DNA of 6,822 bases from Bacteroidales bacterium (lineage in GTDB: Bacteria > Bacteroidota > Bacteroidia > Bacteroidales > UBA932). The first letter of the stretch is position 1; every line of letters starts with the position of its first letter. Below, piece by piece: positions 1-5,636 of this stretch. Below the pieces are notes generated by a model that was given only the letters and a program-made list of their open reading frames with translations, made no database searches and had not been told where the DNA came from. Position numbers and translations under genes: made by a program. The stretch is taken from the NCBI GenBank assembly GCA_017538685.1, contig JAFYIK010000004.1, positions 1-6,822 on the forward strand, given 5' to 3'.

Positions 1-69
1 CGATGTACCTCTGGCGAGGTACATCGTTTTACATAACAGGTTGTGGCTCAGGGGCTTGCTAAACACGGC
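1..69. repeat. Left REP-like terminal repeat with perfect hairpin
   Basis: Bases 1-11 and 16-26 form a perfect 11-base-pair stem around a TGGC loop, followed by TTTT (27-30) and a tail ending in TTGCTAAACACGGC (56-69). The whole 69 bases align without gaps to the reverse complement of 1839-1907. Because the hairpin is self-complementary, bases 1-66 also align directly with 1882-1947 (48 of 66). The loop differs between copies while most of the stem is kept, which suggests selection on the fold. For the minus-strand toxin transcript, which runs towards position 1, this hairpin could also act as a terminator. Any outer half of the unit lies before the window. Confidence 0.75.
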
Positions 70-215
70 AAATAGAATACGCGCGACTTACAAGATGCGG
101 GTAATTCCGGTTATCTGAGTTCAGGAGACGATAACCAAGTTCCTTCGCGGTCACACTGGTCCAAGGGTGTTGATGGCTCCGATACCAAAGTATCGAATGC
201 CTGGGGCTAGACTTT
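59..215 (-). other. Spacer between left repeat and toxin; start-less open frame
   Basis: No gene with a normal start is visible here. On the minus strand a frame stays open from just after an in-frame TGA at 250-248 to a TAG at 61-59, with no ATG. Its last part reads plausibly protein-like (for example HPWTSVTAKELGY and, at the end, YPHLVSRAYSICRV) and finishes inside the repeat tail. It may be the remnant of a gene end or part of a longer dispersed repeat. There are also two small stem-loops: GGTTATC/GATAACC (109-115 with 130-136) and CGATAC/GTATCG (180-185 with 190-195). Neither is followed by a T-run in the toxin direction. Confidence 0.3.
180..195 (-). other. Small stem-loop downstream of the toxin gene
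   Basis: CGATAC and GTATCG form a perfect 6-base-pair stem with a four-base loop, about 20 bases past the toxin stop. It could stabilise the 3' end of the toxin mRNA. No T-tract follows in the minus direction, so it is not a convincing intrinsic terminator. Bases 185-198 recur as an inverted 14-base copy at 1557-1570 inside the transposase C-terminal segment, which may be chance. Confidence 0.3.
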
Positions 216-650
216 TTAGGCTTGGTCGTCGAGAAACTCCGCAGGAGTCATTACGCACGGGAGTTTAATCTTCGCTTTATCAGTTCCTATTCGATAATCT
301 TTCGGGTTATTGGTGATTATTACATCGCACCCGCCTCTTGCAGCACAAACAGCCTGAAGAATATCCTCAAAATCTCGACCGCTCAGGTTGTAGGCTTCCA
401 ACAACTGTTCCGAGTCCATCGGTAGCACGGTCACGAGAGATTGGATCTGCATCATGCTCGGAACGATGACCGCCGGAGTCGCTGATTTGCGAAGAATGAA
501 GGCAAGATTTGCCATCGTCAGATATGAACAATAAAGGCTTATGCCGCCATCCTCCCCTGCCTGGAGGATTTTTGCCGATGATTCGTACCCGGGACGCTGC
601 AGCAACAGATCCATCAGGATATTAGTATCCAAAAATACTTTGTGGCTCAT
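216..650 (-). CDS. PIN-domain toxin (VapC-like ribonuclease)
   Basis: This 144-residue protein is a PIN-fold nuclease, the toxin of a VapBC-type pair. VapC relatives cleave RNA with divalent metal; the target here is unknown. Residues 5-10 (VFLDTN) give the first metal-binding aspartate, D8, and residues 93-98 (DFEDIL) give D96. IITNN at 111-115 sits where many PIN proteins have T-R-D, so N114/N115 occupy the last acidic position. The usual mid-protein glutamate is not evident; the helix at 46-55 reads MANLAFILRK. I recall related Bacteroidetes PIN proteins lacking it too, so activity is not excluded. The start at 650 is preferred over the upstream ATG at 686 because its ATGA overlaps the antitoxin stop and the protein then begins just before the first PIN strand. 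It is co-transcribed with the antitoxin. Confidence 0.85.
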   Translation of the reverse strand: MSHKVFLDTNILMDLLLQRPGYESSAKILQAGEDGGISLYCSYLTMANLAFILRKSATPAVIVPSMMQIQSLVTVLPMDSEQLLEAYNLSGRDFEDILQAVCAARGGCDVIITNNPKDYRIGTDKAKIKLPCVMTPAEFLDDQA

Positions 651-904
651 TTGGACATCAGATAATTGAGCCGTTCTTCCTCCCAATCGACTTCAGCCCC
701 TTTGGCGATTCCTATCAAAGAAATGACTTTTGGGGAAGTCACGCCTTCCGGAACCTTTATATCAGAATCGACGGCCTCGGTCTCCAGCACATTCTCTATG
801 TATTTCTTGAGCGTTATTCCACGCTTCTTCGCCTTAACCGACAACGCCCTGAAGACATCAGGCTTAAGGTCTATCAGTTTCCTTCTTATTGCAATCGCTT
901 CCAT
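647..904 (-). CDS. Antitoxin, ribbon-helix-helix type, partner of the PIN toxin
   Basis: This 85-residue protein lies directly upstream of the toxin, overlapping it by four bases (ATGA), the usual antitoxin-first order with translational coupling. Residues 7-13 (RRKLIDL) look like the DNA-contacting beta strand, and residues about 15-28 and 31-43 like the two helices of a ribbon-helix-helix fold (KPDVFRAL then TLKKYIENVL). The C-terminal part (about 44-85, ending EEERLNYLMSK) is acidic to amphipathic, as expected for the segment that wraps and inhibits the toxin. As a DNA-binding antitoxin it probably represses its own promoter. An AT-rich palindrome overlaps its start codon. The fold is inferred from sequence pattern; the role is supported by context. 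Confidence 0.8.
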   Translation of the reverse strand: MEAIAIRRKLIDLKPDVFRALSVKAKKRGITLKKYIENVLETEAVDSDIKVPEGVTSPKVISLIGIAKGAEVDWEEERLNYLMSK

Positions 905-927
905 ATATATTTTTTGTAAATATATAT
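903..927. promoter_or_regulatory. AT-rich palindrome, candidate antitoxin operator
   Basis: ATATATATTT (903-912) and AAATATATAT (918-927) are perfect inverted repeats around TTTGT. The left arm overlaps the antitoxin start codon (ATG read 904-902). A palindrome at the start of a toxin-antitoxin operon is the typical site for antitoxin binding and self-repression. The divergent transposase promoter begins about 20 bases beyond, so bound protein could affect both directions. The sequence is low-complexity, so the symmetry could partly be chance. Confidence 0.45.
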
Positions 928-947
928 ACTATTTCTGATTATTCAGC

Positions 948-955
948 TATCTTTG
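948..955 (+). promoter_or_regulatory. Bacteroidetes-type -7 box for the transposase gene
   Basis: TATCTTTG matches the Bacteroidetes -7 consensus TAnnTTTG exactly and lies 23 bases before the ATG at 979. No good TTTG -33 element sits at the expected spacing; TTTTTG at 911-916 is too far upstream. The match supports the 979 start, since the upstream ATG at 889 would lie inside the antitoxin gene. Confidence 0.4.
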
Positions 956-978
956 GCGACAATAGAACTAATAATGCT

Positions 979-1539
979 ATGAGAACTTCAAAAGCTAAGC
1001 GGCGTTTCTCGCCAAAAGTACTCAACCACGTCTACCAACGAACCGTTAACGGTTTTGTTATCTTCTACTGCATCAGCGACTATCTGGTGTACTTCACAAC
1101 TATGTGCATCACCGCGCCCAAGTATCACGTCAGGTTATTAATGGTCTCTCTTATGCCCGACCACGTACATTTAGGCGTGATTGCCGACAGGGCTGGAGAA
1201 CTGTCGGGATTTATGCAAGAGGTAAGTAAGACTTTTGCTCATAATCATAATGAAGTTTGTCATCATTCAGGGTCACTGTTCCAACGACCTTTTGGGAGTG
1301 CCCCTAAATATGGAGACAAAGCTGTACGAACCATCTTGATTTATATCGCCAACAATGGTCCTGAAAGGAAACTTGTGCAGAATGCGGAGGATTATCGATG
1401 GTCTTTCGTTGCATACGCTGCTTCAGACCACCCCTTTTCTGAAAAACTGGTTGTCCGCCGCGCATCATGTAAAATGCGGAGGGCTTTGACCGAAGTCAAA
1501 GCGACTCACGCCAAAGGAAGGCCAATGGACTATATGTAA
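979..1539 (+). CDS. REP-associated tyrosine transposase (RAYT), catalytic domain
   Basis: The 186-residue product carries a complete-looking Y1/HUH transposase domain of the IS200-like superfamily, RAYT branch. These enzymes nick single-stranded DNA at REP hairpins through a tyrosine. The HUH motif is HVH at residues 62-64, within MPDHVHLGVI. The likely catalytic tyrosine is Y122 in IYIANN, followed by the RAYT-like EDYRWSF at 137-143 (compare the family pattern Y-I-x-x-N-P ... EDY-x-WSS). The N-terminal strands (VYQRTVNGFVIFY) fit the domain start. ATG 979 is chosen because a -7 box precedes it and the longer form from 889 would add a non-homologous leader. The stop at 1537-1539 cuts the protein short: the usual C-terminal region continues in the -1 frame (see 1584-1838). 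It may be inactive, or the separated domain may retain binding or nicking. Confidence 0.8.
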   Translation: MRTSKAKRRFSPKVLNHVYQRTVNGFVIFYCISDYLVYFTTMCITAPKYHVRLLMVSLMPDHVHLGVIADRAGELSGFMQEVSKTFAHNHNEVCHHSGSLFQRPFGSAPKYGDKAVRTILIYIANNGPERKLVQNAEDYRWSFVAYAASDHPFSEKLVVRRASCKMRRALTEVKATHAKGRPMDYM

Positions 1540-1583
1540 TTGATTATAAAGCAGCTATTCGATACTTTGGCGACTATGACAAG

Positions 1584-1838
1584 ATGCTTCTTGCTATGCA
1601 CAGCACTACTGGCAGCGAACACGATATCAACGAAGTCGTTATCGGTAAAGATGATAAGTGCTATGCGAAAATGGCAGCTATCTGTATGAAAGAATTAGGG
1701 CTGGAAGACATCCATGATGTCCTAGCGATGGACGACGAAGCAAAAATGGAGGTGTTTCAGCTGTTGAACGCCAAAACTGACGCGCTTTTGGAGCAAATCT
1801 GCGCGTTCTTGCGTATTCCATTCAAAAAGTTGAAATAG
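1584..1838 (+). CDS. C-terminal fragment of the RAYT transposase
   Basis: The 84-residue ORF from ATG 1584 is the C-terminal part of a Bacteroidetes RAYT, recognisable from TTGSEHDINEV (residues 8-18), where relatives have T-x-GSEYDI, and a helical end (LLEQICAFLRIPF) that may bind DNA. The frame is open upstream to at least 1536, so ATG 1584 is only the first methionine and probably not a true start. The preceding codons read IDYKAAIRYFGDYDK, which belongs to the same family segment. There is no obvious promoter or ribosome binding site of its own. The stop (TAG, 1836-1838) abuts the right terminal repeat. It is likely an untranslated remnant, though independent expression cannot be excluded. 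Confidence 0.55.
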   Translation: MLLAMHSTTGSEHDINEVVIGKDDKCYAKMAAICMKELGLEDIHDVLAMDDEAKMEVFQLLNAKTDALLEQICAFLRIPFKKLK

Positions 1839-1947
1839 GCCGTGTTTAGCAACTGGTTGACATTCAATAAGTTGTACAAAACGATGTGCCTCGATCGAGA
1901 TACATCGTTTTGCATAATGCGCTATCTGTCAGGGACTTACGAAACGC
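1839..1947. repeat. Right REPIN-like repeat unit
   Basis: A central hairpin (1882-1907) is flanked on both sides by related tails in opposite orientation: GCCGTGTTTAGCAA at 1839-1852 on the left and GACTTACGAAACGC at 1934-1947 on the right. The left half plus hairpin is the inverted partner of 1-69. The hairpin plus right tail is a direct copy of 1-66 (48 of 66). Two inverted REPs around a centre is the known REPIN layout of RAYT systems. The hairpin stem has one G-T wobble and one mismatch, with a GATC centre in place of TGGC. Confidence 0.65.
1878..1911. terminator. Candidate bidirectional terminator within the right repeat
   Basis: The hairpin at 1882-1907 is bordered by AAAA (1878-1881) and TTTT (1908-1911), so either strand reads a strong stem followed by a short T-run. 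It lies between the converging transposase (ending 1838) and serB (ending 2021), where a shared terminator would be useful. The T-runs are only four bases, so termination is plausible and not certain. No better terminator for serB is visible in 1912-2020. Confidence 0.45.
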
Positions 1948-2020
1948 ACCCCGATGCGGGACGATGGCCGGGGTGGCCTTAGGGCGGGAATGGCGAGGTA
2001 CGGGGACGCAGGACCGGGAG

Positions 2021-3241
2021 TTACTGATCGATCTGGGAGTCTTTGAGACCGAGGAAGTAGAGGATGCCGTCGAGGCCGACTGTTGAGAGGTTCTGCTCGG
2101 CGGTGGCTTTGACTTTCGGTTTGGCGTGGTAAGCGATGCCGAGGCCGGCGGTGCCGATCATCGGGAGGTCGTTGGCACCGTCGCCGACTGCGACCGACTG
2201 GGCGATGTTGATCCCTTCGAACTGGCAGAGGAGCTTGAGGAGCTCGGCCTTGCGGCGACCGTCCACGACCTCGCCGAGGTAGCGCCCGGTCAGCTTGCCG
2301 TTCTCCACCTCGAGCTCGTTGGCATAGACATAGTCGAAACCGAACTTCTGCTGCAGGTACTTGCCGAAATAGGTAAAGCCGCCGGAAAGGATTGCGGTTT
2401 TATAGCCCACGCGCTTGAGGATTTTCATCATACGCTCGAGGCCTTCGTTGAGCGGTAGATTCTTCGCAATGTCTTCCATCACGGATTCGTCCAGGCCCTT
2501 GAGCAGGGCGACCCGGCGGGTGAAGCTCTCCTTGAAATCAATCTCGCCGCGCATAGCGCTCTCGGTTATGGCCTTCACTTCCGCACCGACTCCGGCACGC
2601 TCGGCGAGTTCGTCGATGCACTCTGCGCCGACCAGGGTAGAGTCCATATCGAAGCAGATGAGCCTGCGGGAGCGACGATAAATATCATCCTTCTGGAACG
2701 AGATGTCCAGGCCGGGGCGGGTGCAGCCCATAATGTCTTTCTGGAACGCGATCTTCGAATCCTCATCCACGTGTCCGCGGAGGGAGAACTCGATGCAGGA
2801 ACGCGACTTGGGATCGTGCCCGACGAGGGGCATACGTCCGGTGAGGCGGCGGATCGCGTCGATGTTGAAGCCGTGCTTCGCGGTGACATCGGTGATGCGG
2901 GCGATGTCGGACGCATTGATTTGTCGGCCAAGGAGGGTCGCTATGTAACGGCCTTTGCCCTGGCGGGTCACCCAGGCATTGTAAGATTTTCTTGACACCG
3001 GTGTAAAGCGGATCTGTACTCCCAGCTCCGAAGCAGCGAACAGCAGGTCCTTCATAATGAAGCCGGACAGTTTGGTCGTAGTGCGGAACAAGATGCCGAG
3101 GGTCACCGTCTGGTGGATGTTCGCCTGGCCGATGTCCAGAATGAACGCGTCGTACTTCGCCAGAATGCCGGTCAGCGCGGCTGTAAGGCCCGGCTTGTCG
3201 TCGCCGGAAATGTTTACCTGGATTATTTCAATGTCACTCAT
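2021..3241 (-). CDS. serB: Phosphoserine phosphatase SerB with two ACT-type segments
   Basis: SerB hydrolyses O-phosphoserine to L-serine, the last step of serine synthesis, in the cytosol. The HAD phosphatase motifs are all present: DMDST at 198-202 (nucleophile D198, acid/base D200), SGG at 286-288, K331 in RRKAELL, and GDGANDLPM at 353-361. Residues about 4-82 and 95-175 form two ACT-like regulatory segments, the first starting EIIQVNISGDDKPGLTAALTG. They may sense an amino acid such as serine. The 406-residue length fits the long, ACT-containing SerB type. The start at 3241 overlaps the upstream AsmA-like gene by eight bases (ATGAGTGA), implying translational coupling. It is the last gene of the minus-strand operon and converges on the transposase cassette. 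The sequence looks intact. Confidence 0.96.
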   Translation of the reverse strand: MSDIEIIQVNISGDDKPGLTAALTGILAKYDAFILDIGQANIHQTVTLGILFRTTTKLSGFIMKDLLFAASELGVQIRFTPVSRKSYNAWVTRQGKGRYIATLLGRQINASDIARITDVTAKHGFNIDAIRRLTGRMPLVGHDPKSRSCIEFSLRGHVDEDSKIAFQKDIMGCTRPGLDISFQKDDIYRRSRRLICFDMDSTLVGAECIDELAERAGVGAEVKAITESAMRGEIDFKESFTRRVALLKGLDESVMEDIAKNLPLNEGLERMMKILKRVGYKTAILSGGFTYFGKYLQQKFGFDYVYANELEVENGKLTGRYLGEVVDGRRKAELLKLLCQFEGINIAQSVAVGDGANDLPMIGTAGLGIAYHAKPKVKATAEQNLSTVGLDGILYFLGLKDSQIDQ

Positions 3242-5633
3242 ATAATTCTATTGTTTCAGGAGATTTCTCGCCTTCGCGTGGAGAGACATCAACGGTGTCT
3301 GCTGGCGCGGGGGCGGTCTGGAGGGAATCGAGCCGGGCGGCTTCTTCGGCGGAGAGTTCCTGGACGGAATCTATCATTTCCAGGTCTGCACGGCGGGAGT
3401 CGAGTTCCTTGAGGGCGCGCTTTCCGGCTTTCGAAGCGGAGTCGGAGCCTTCTTTGTAGACGTTGCGGATGGTCATACGCTGGTAGCGTATCATCTTGTC
3501 CACTTCGCCTCGGAACTCCGGCATATACGCATTGATGAACTGCGGCTTGATAAGCTTCCAGCTGATATGGTTGAAGTCCGGGCCCTTCAGGCGCACGCCG
3601 AACTTGATGAGGATGGGCGAGCGCAGTAAAGAGACTTTGTAGTCGAAATCACCGTCGAAGGCGTGAGTCCCGCCCAGCGAAAGCGAATAGCGGTCCAGGT
3701 CGATCCTGGTCGGGAAAACGCGCACTTTGCTGTCCGTGACTATGCCGCCGATGTAAAGAGAATCTATACGTCCCTGCCGACGGTCGCGGAACATAAGGAT
3801 ACGCGCGAGCTTCTTGAAATCGCCTTCCTGGTTCAGAGTAAGGTCCTGGCCCTTGATGAAGAAAGCACCGTCCAGCGAACGAGGGTGGACCCGGAATGAA
3901 GTGTCCAGCTTGGTGGACGCGCAGAACGTGCAGTTCAGCTTGCCCTTGAAGGAGCTGAGCATAGGCACGAGCGAATCCACTGCCGGCACCATCTCGATTA
4001 TCTTCTCGGCCGTGACGTCGCGCAGCGAAAGGTCGAAGCCGGCGCCTATGTTCTGCTTGGTCTTGGTGCTGTAGAAGGCGTCCGCGCTGATGGAGCCCGC
4101 ATCGGTGAGCGCAGCGAGGTCGCTCACGAGCACGGTCCGCTCCTTCATCTGGATGCGGGCTCCAACCTCGCGGGCGTTGTAGTCCATATATTTCACCGCA
4201 CCTGCCTTGAGCCTTACGTCAGCAATCACGTTCGCCGGGATCACGAACAGCTTCATACCCTCGGCCGACTCTTCCGGCTGACTCTCAAGCACTTCGGCCA
4301 TATATTCTTCATCGGAAACACCCGAGGTTGTGTCCACCTGAGCGTCTTTTCCGGCATCCACGGCAGCAAGCAGTTGATTGAGGTTAAGCCAGCGCGAGAA
4401 CGCCTCCAGGTCCATCCTGTAAAGGCCCTTTCCGCGGCCTGTGAGCATACGCCCGAAGCCCCGCAGATAACCCTTCAGCTGCAGGTCGGACTCGCCCGTG
4501 CGCACCTTCACGTTATCGATCAGCACCTCGTTGGTGTTGAAGCTGGCGTCCAGGTCCTCGAGCGAATTGCGCAGCGGGAAAAGCGGGGTTATGACCACGG
4601 CGTGCCCCACGTGGATCGATCCGCGCGGGTTCCAGGTCTTCACAAGCTCCGTGATCGAGCTGTCCAGCTGAACGTCTATGTCCGCGGCGCGGAAATCCTC
4701 CTCCCGGAGGAAATCGGGCACCTCCATACCCTCACGGTGCGGCCTGCGGCGCGGGAGCGATTCGGTCTTGTTGCGCGCGCCGGCGACGATTTTAACGTCG
4801 TCGGCCGCCACACGGCCGAATGGCAGTTGCGCCCGCAGGCTGGGCGTGCTGACCGACGCGAGGAGGTCGGCTCCGGAGCGGGCGAGCGTGCCGTCTGCCG
4901 TGAGGCGGACCTCGCCGTCGGCGGCCATCCCCTCCGGCAGCAGCGAGCGCAGCGCCCGGAGCCGCGCAAGCGCGTCGGCATCCAGATCGACCTGCGGGTT
5001 CTCACCCAGCAGGTCGCGACCGAGCACGGTCGCATCCAGCGTCAAGCCCAATGCCTTCAGGCTGAACCCGGTCAGATCCGCATCCAGGACGTTGTCCTTG
5101 GAGTTCGCGCCCTTAAGGTTAAACTCCAGCGAACCGTCCTTGACTATATCCGCAAAATAAAGATGAGTGTCCGCCAGGGTGAAGTCCGCCTTGAAATGCG
5201 GCAGATTGAGCGGTTCATCCTCTTTTTCCTCTTTCGGACCCGAAGGTTTCAATAAAGAAGTGTCCGCAGGCACCACATTGGCGTAAAGCCCGAATATACC
5301 TGCGTCGTGCATATCAAGACATTTGTCCTTAATCAGGGAGCGCAGATTCAACTGAGCCTGAATCCGGCTGATTGCCAGCACGGTGTCCTGAGTGACGGGT
5401 CTTGTCAGCGATACATTAGATATATATAAGGAGAAGTCCGGCAGTGTCGTGAGCAGCTTTACACGTATCTTGTCAACCCGCACTTTACCTTCGAGTACAG
5501 GTTCCGTGTACTTGCTTATCAACTTATCCTTTACACGGGTGTAAAGCACAGTGTGCACCGCGCTCAAAACAAGCAGTATGAGCGAAGCCAGGACGATCAG
5601 TATGATCTTCCACCACCGGCCCTTCTTCTTCAT
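3234..5633 (-). CDS. AsmA-family inner-membrane protein
   Basis: This 799-residue protein has a positively charged start (MKKKGRWWK) and one hydrophobic helix at about 10-31, then a long region rich in short beta strands expected to face the periplasm. This is the AsmA/TamB-like layout, whose members are linked to outer-membrane assembly and phospholipid transport; the exact role here is unknown. Low-complexity acidic linkers occur near residue 134 (KEEKEDEP) and about 435-460. The best AsmA-like match to the eye is the C-terminal part, about 540-690 (for example FKGKLNCTF, SLDGAFFIKGQDLTL, SLSLGGTHAFDGDFDYKVSLL). The tail after about 715 is charged and disordered. It starts three bases after the fumarase stop and overlaps serB by eight bases, so it is co-transcribed. 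GC content rises sharply over residues about 200-300. Confidence 0.8.
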   Translation of the reverse strand: MKKKGRWWKIILIVLASLILLVLSAVHTVLYTRVKDKLISKYTEPVLEGKVRVDKIRVKLLTTLPDFSLYISNVSLTRPVTQDTVLAISRIQAQLNLRSLIKDKCLDMHDAGIFGLYANVVPADTSLLKPSGPKEEKEDEPLNLPHFKADFTLADTHLYFADIVKDGSLEFNLKGANSKDNVLDADLTGFSLKALGLTLDATVLGRDLLGENPQVDLDADALARLRALRSLLPEGMAADGEVRLTADGTLARSGADLLASVSTPSLRAQLPFGRVAADDVKIVAGARNKTESLPRRRPHREGMEVPDFLREEDFRAADIDVQLDSSITELVKTWNPRGSIHVGHAVVITPLFPLRNSLEDLDASFNTNEVLIDNVKVRTGESDLQLKGYLRGFGRMLTGRGKGLYRMDLEAFSRWLNLNQLLAAVDAGKDAQVDTTSGVSDEEYMAEVLESQPEESAEGMKLFVIPANVIADVRLKAGAVKYMDYNAREVGARIQMKERTVLVSDLAALTDAGSISADAFYSTKTKQNIGAGFDLSLRDVTAEKIIEMVPAVDSLVPMLSSFKGKLNCTFCASTKLDTSFRVHPRSLDGAFFIKGQDLTLNQEGDFKKLARILMFRDRRQGRIDSLYIGGIVTDSKVRVFPTRIDLDRYSLSLGGTHAFDGDFDYKVSLLRSPILIKFGVRLKGPDFNHISWKLIKPQFINAYMPEFRGEVDKMIRYQRMTIRNVYKEGSDSASKAGKRALKELDSRRADLEMIDSVQELSAEEAARLDSLQTAPAPADTVDVSPREGEKSPETIELYE

Positions 5634-5636
5634 TAT

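Larger units (their letters stand above)
979..1838 (+). pseudogene. Frame-broken RAYT gene (both pieces together)
   Basis: The catalytic ORF ends MDYM-stop at 1539. One base back, a second frame reads on without a stop as VIDYKAAIRYFGDYDKM and so forth to 1838. RAYTs of this phylum, as I recall them, have about 25-35 residues between the catalytic domain and the IDY...YF..YDKM segment. The junction here is therefore best explained by an internal deletion with a frame change. No slippery heptamer is seen at the junction (TATATGTAATTG), so programmed frameshifting is unlikely. Confidence 0.6.
1..1907. mobile_element. Hairpin-bounded cassette carrying a toxin-antitoxin pair and a RAYT transposase
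   Basis: The segment is enclosed by a 69-base imperfect inverted repeat (1-69 and 1839-1907, 49 of 69 identical, with the 14 innermost bases identical). It holds a PIN toxin/antitoxin pair and a divergent REP-associated transposase. Base composition differs from the neighbouring operon: for example 1201-1260 has about 35% G+C, against about 77% at 4861-4920. RAYT genes are known to be flanked by, and to act on, REP-type hairpins, so the repeats are the likely substrates. That the whole unit moved as one element is inference. No target-site duplication can be checked because the window begins exactly at the left hairpin. The alternative is a RAYT with its own REPs and a toxin-antitoxin pair that happens to lie between them. 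Confidence 0.55.

Noticed and set aside
651..686. Upstream ATG at 686 as the toxin start (adds MGGRTAQLSDVQ)
   Set aside because: It would overlap the antitoxin by 40 bases and add a leader not expected before the first PIN strand. The ATGA overlap at 650-647 is the better start.
889..978. ATG at 889 as the transposase start
   Set aside because: It lies within the antitoxin coding region and before the -7 box. The added 30 residues do not resemble a RAYT N-terminus.
1530..1545. Programmed -1 frameshifting to join the two RAYT pieces
   Set aside because: There is no X-XXY-YYZ slippery site at the junction, and a linking segment appears to be missing, which fits mutation better.
1..1947. CRISPR array or integron attC sites
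   Set aside because: Only two or three diverged hairpin units 1.8 kb apart, with no regular spacers, no integrase and no attC core pattern.
1886..2086. 66-codon plus-strand open frame over the right repeat and the serB end
   Set aside because: It starts inside the hairpin, runs antisense into serB, and has no promoter or family resemblance.
4374..5255. 293-codon plus-strand open frame opposite the AsmA-like gene
   Set aside because: It lies wholly antisense to a well-supported gene in its GC-rich part, where stops are rare, and its translation has no recognisable family pattern.
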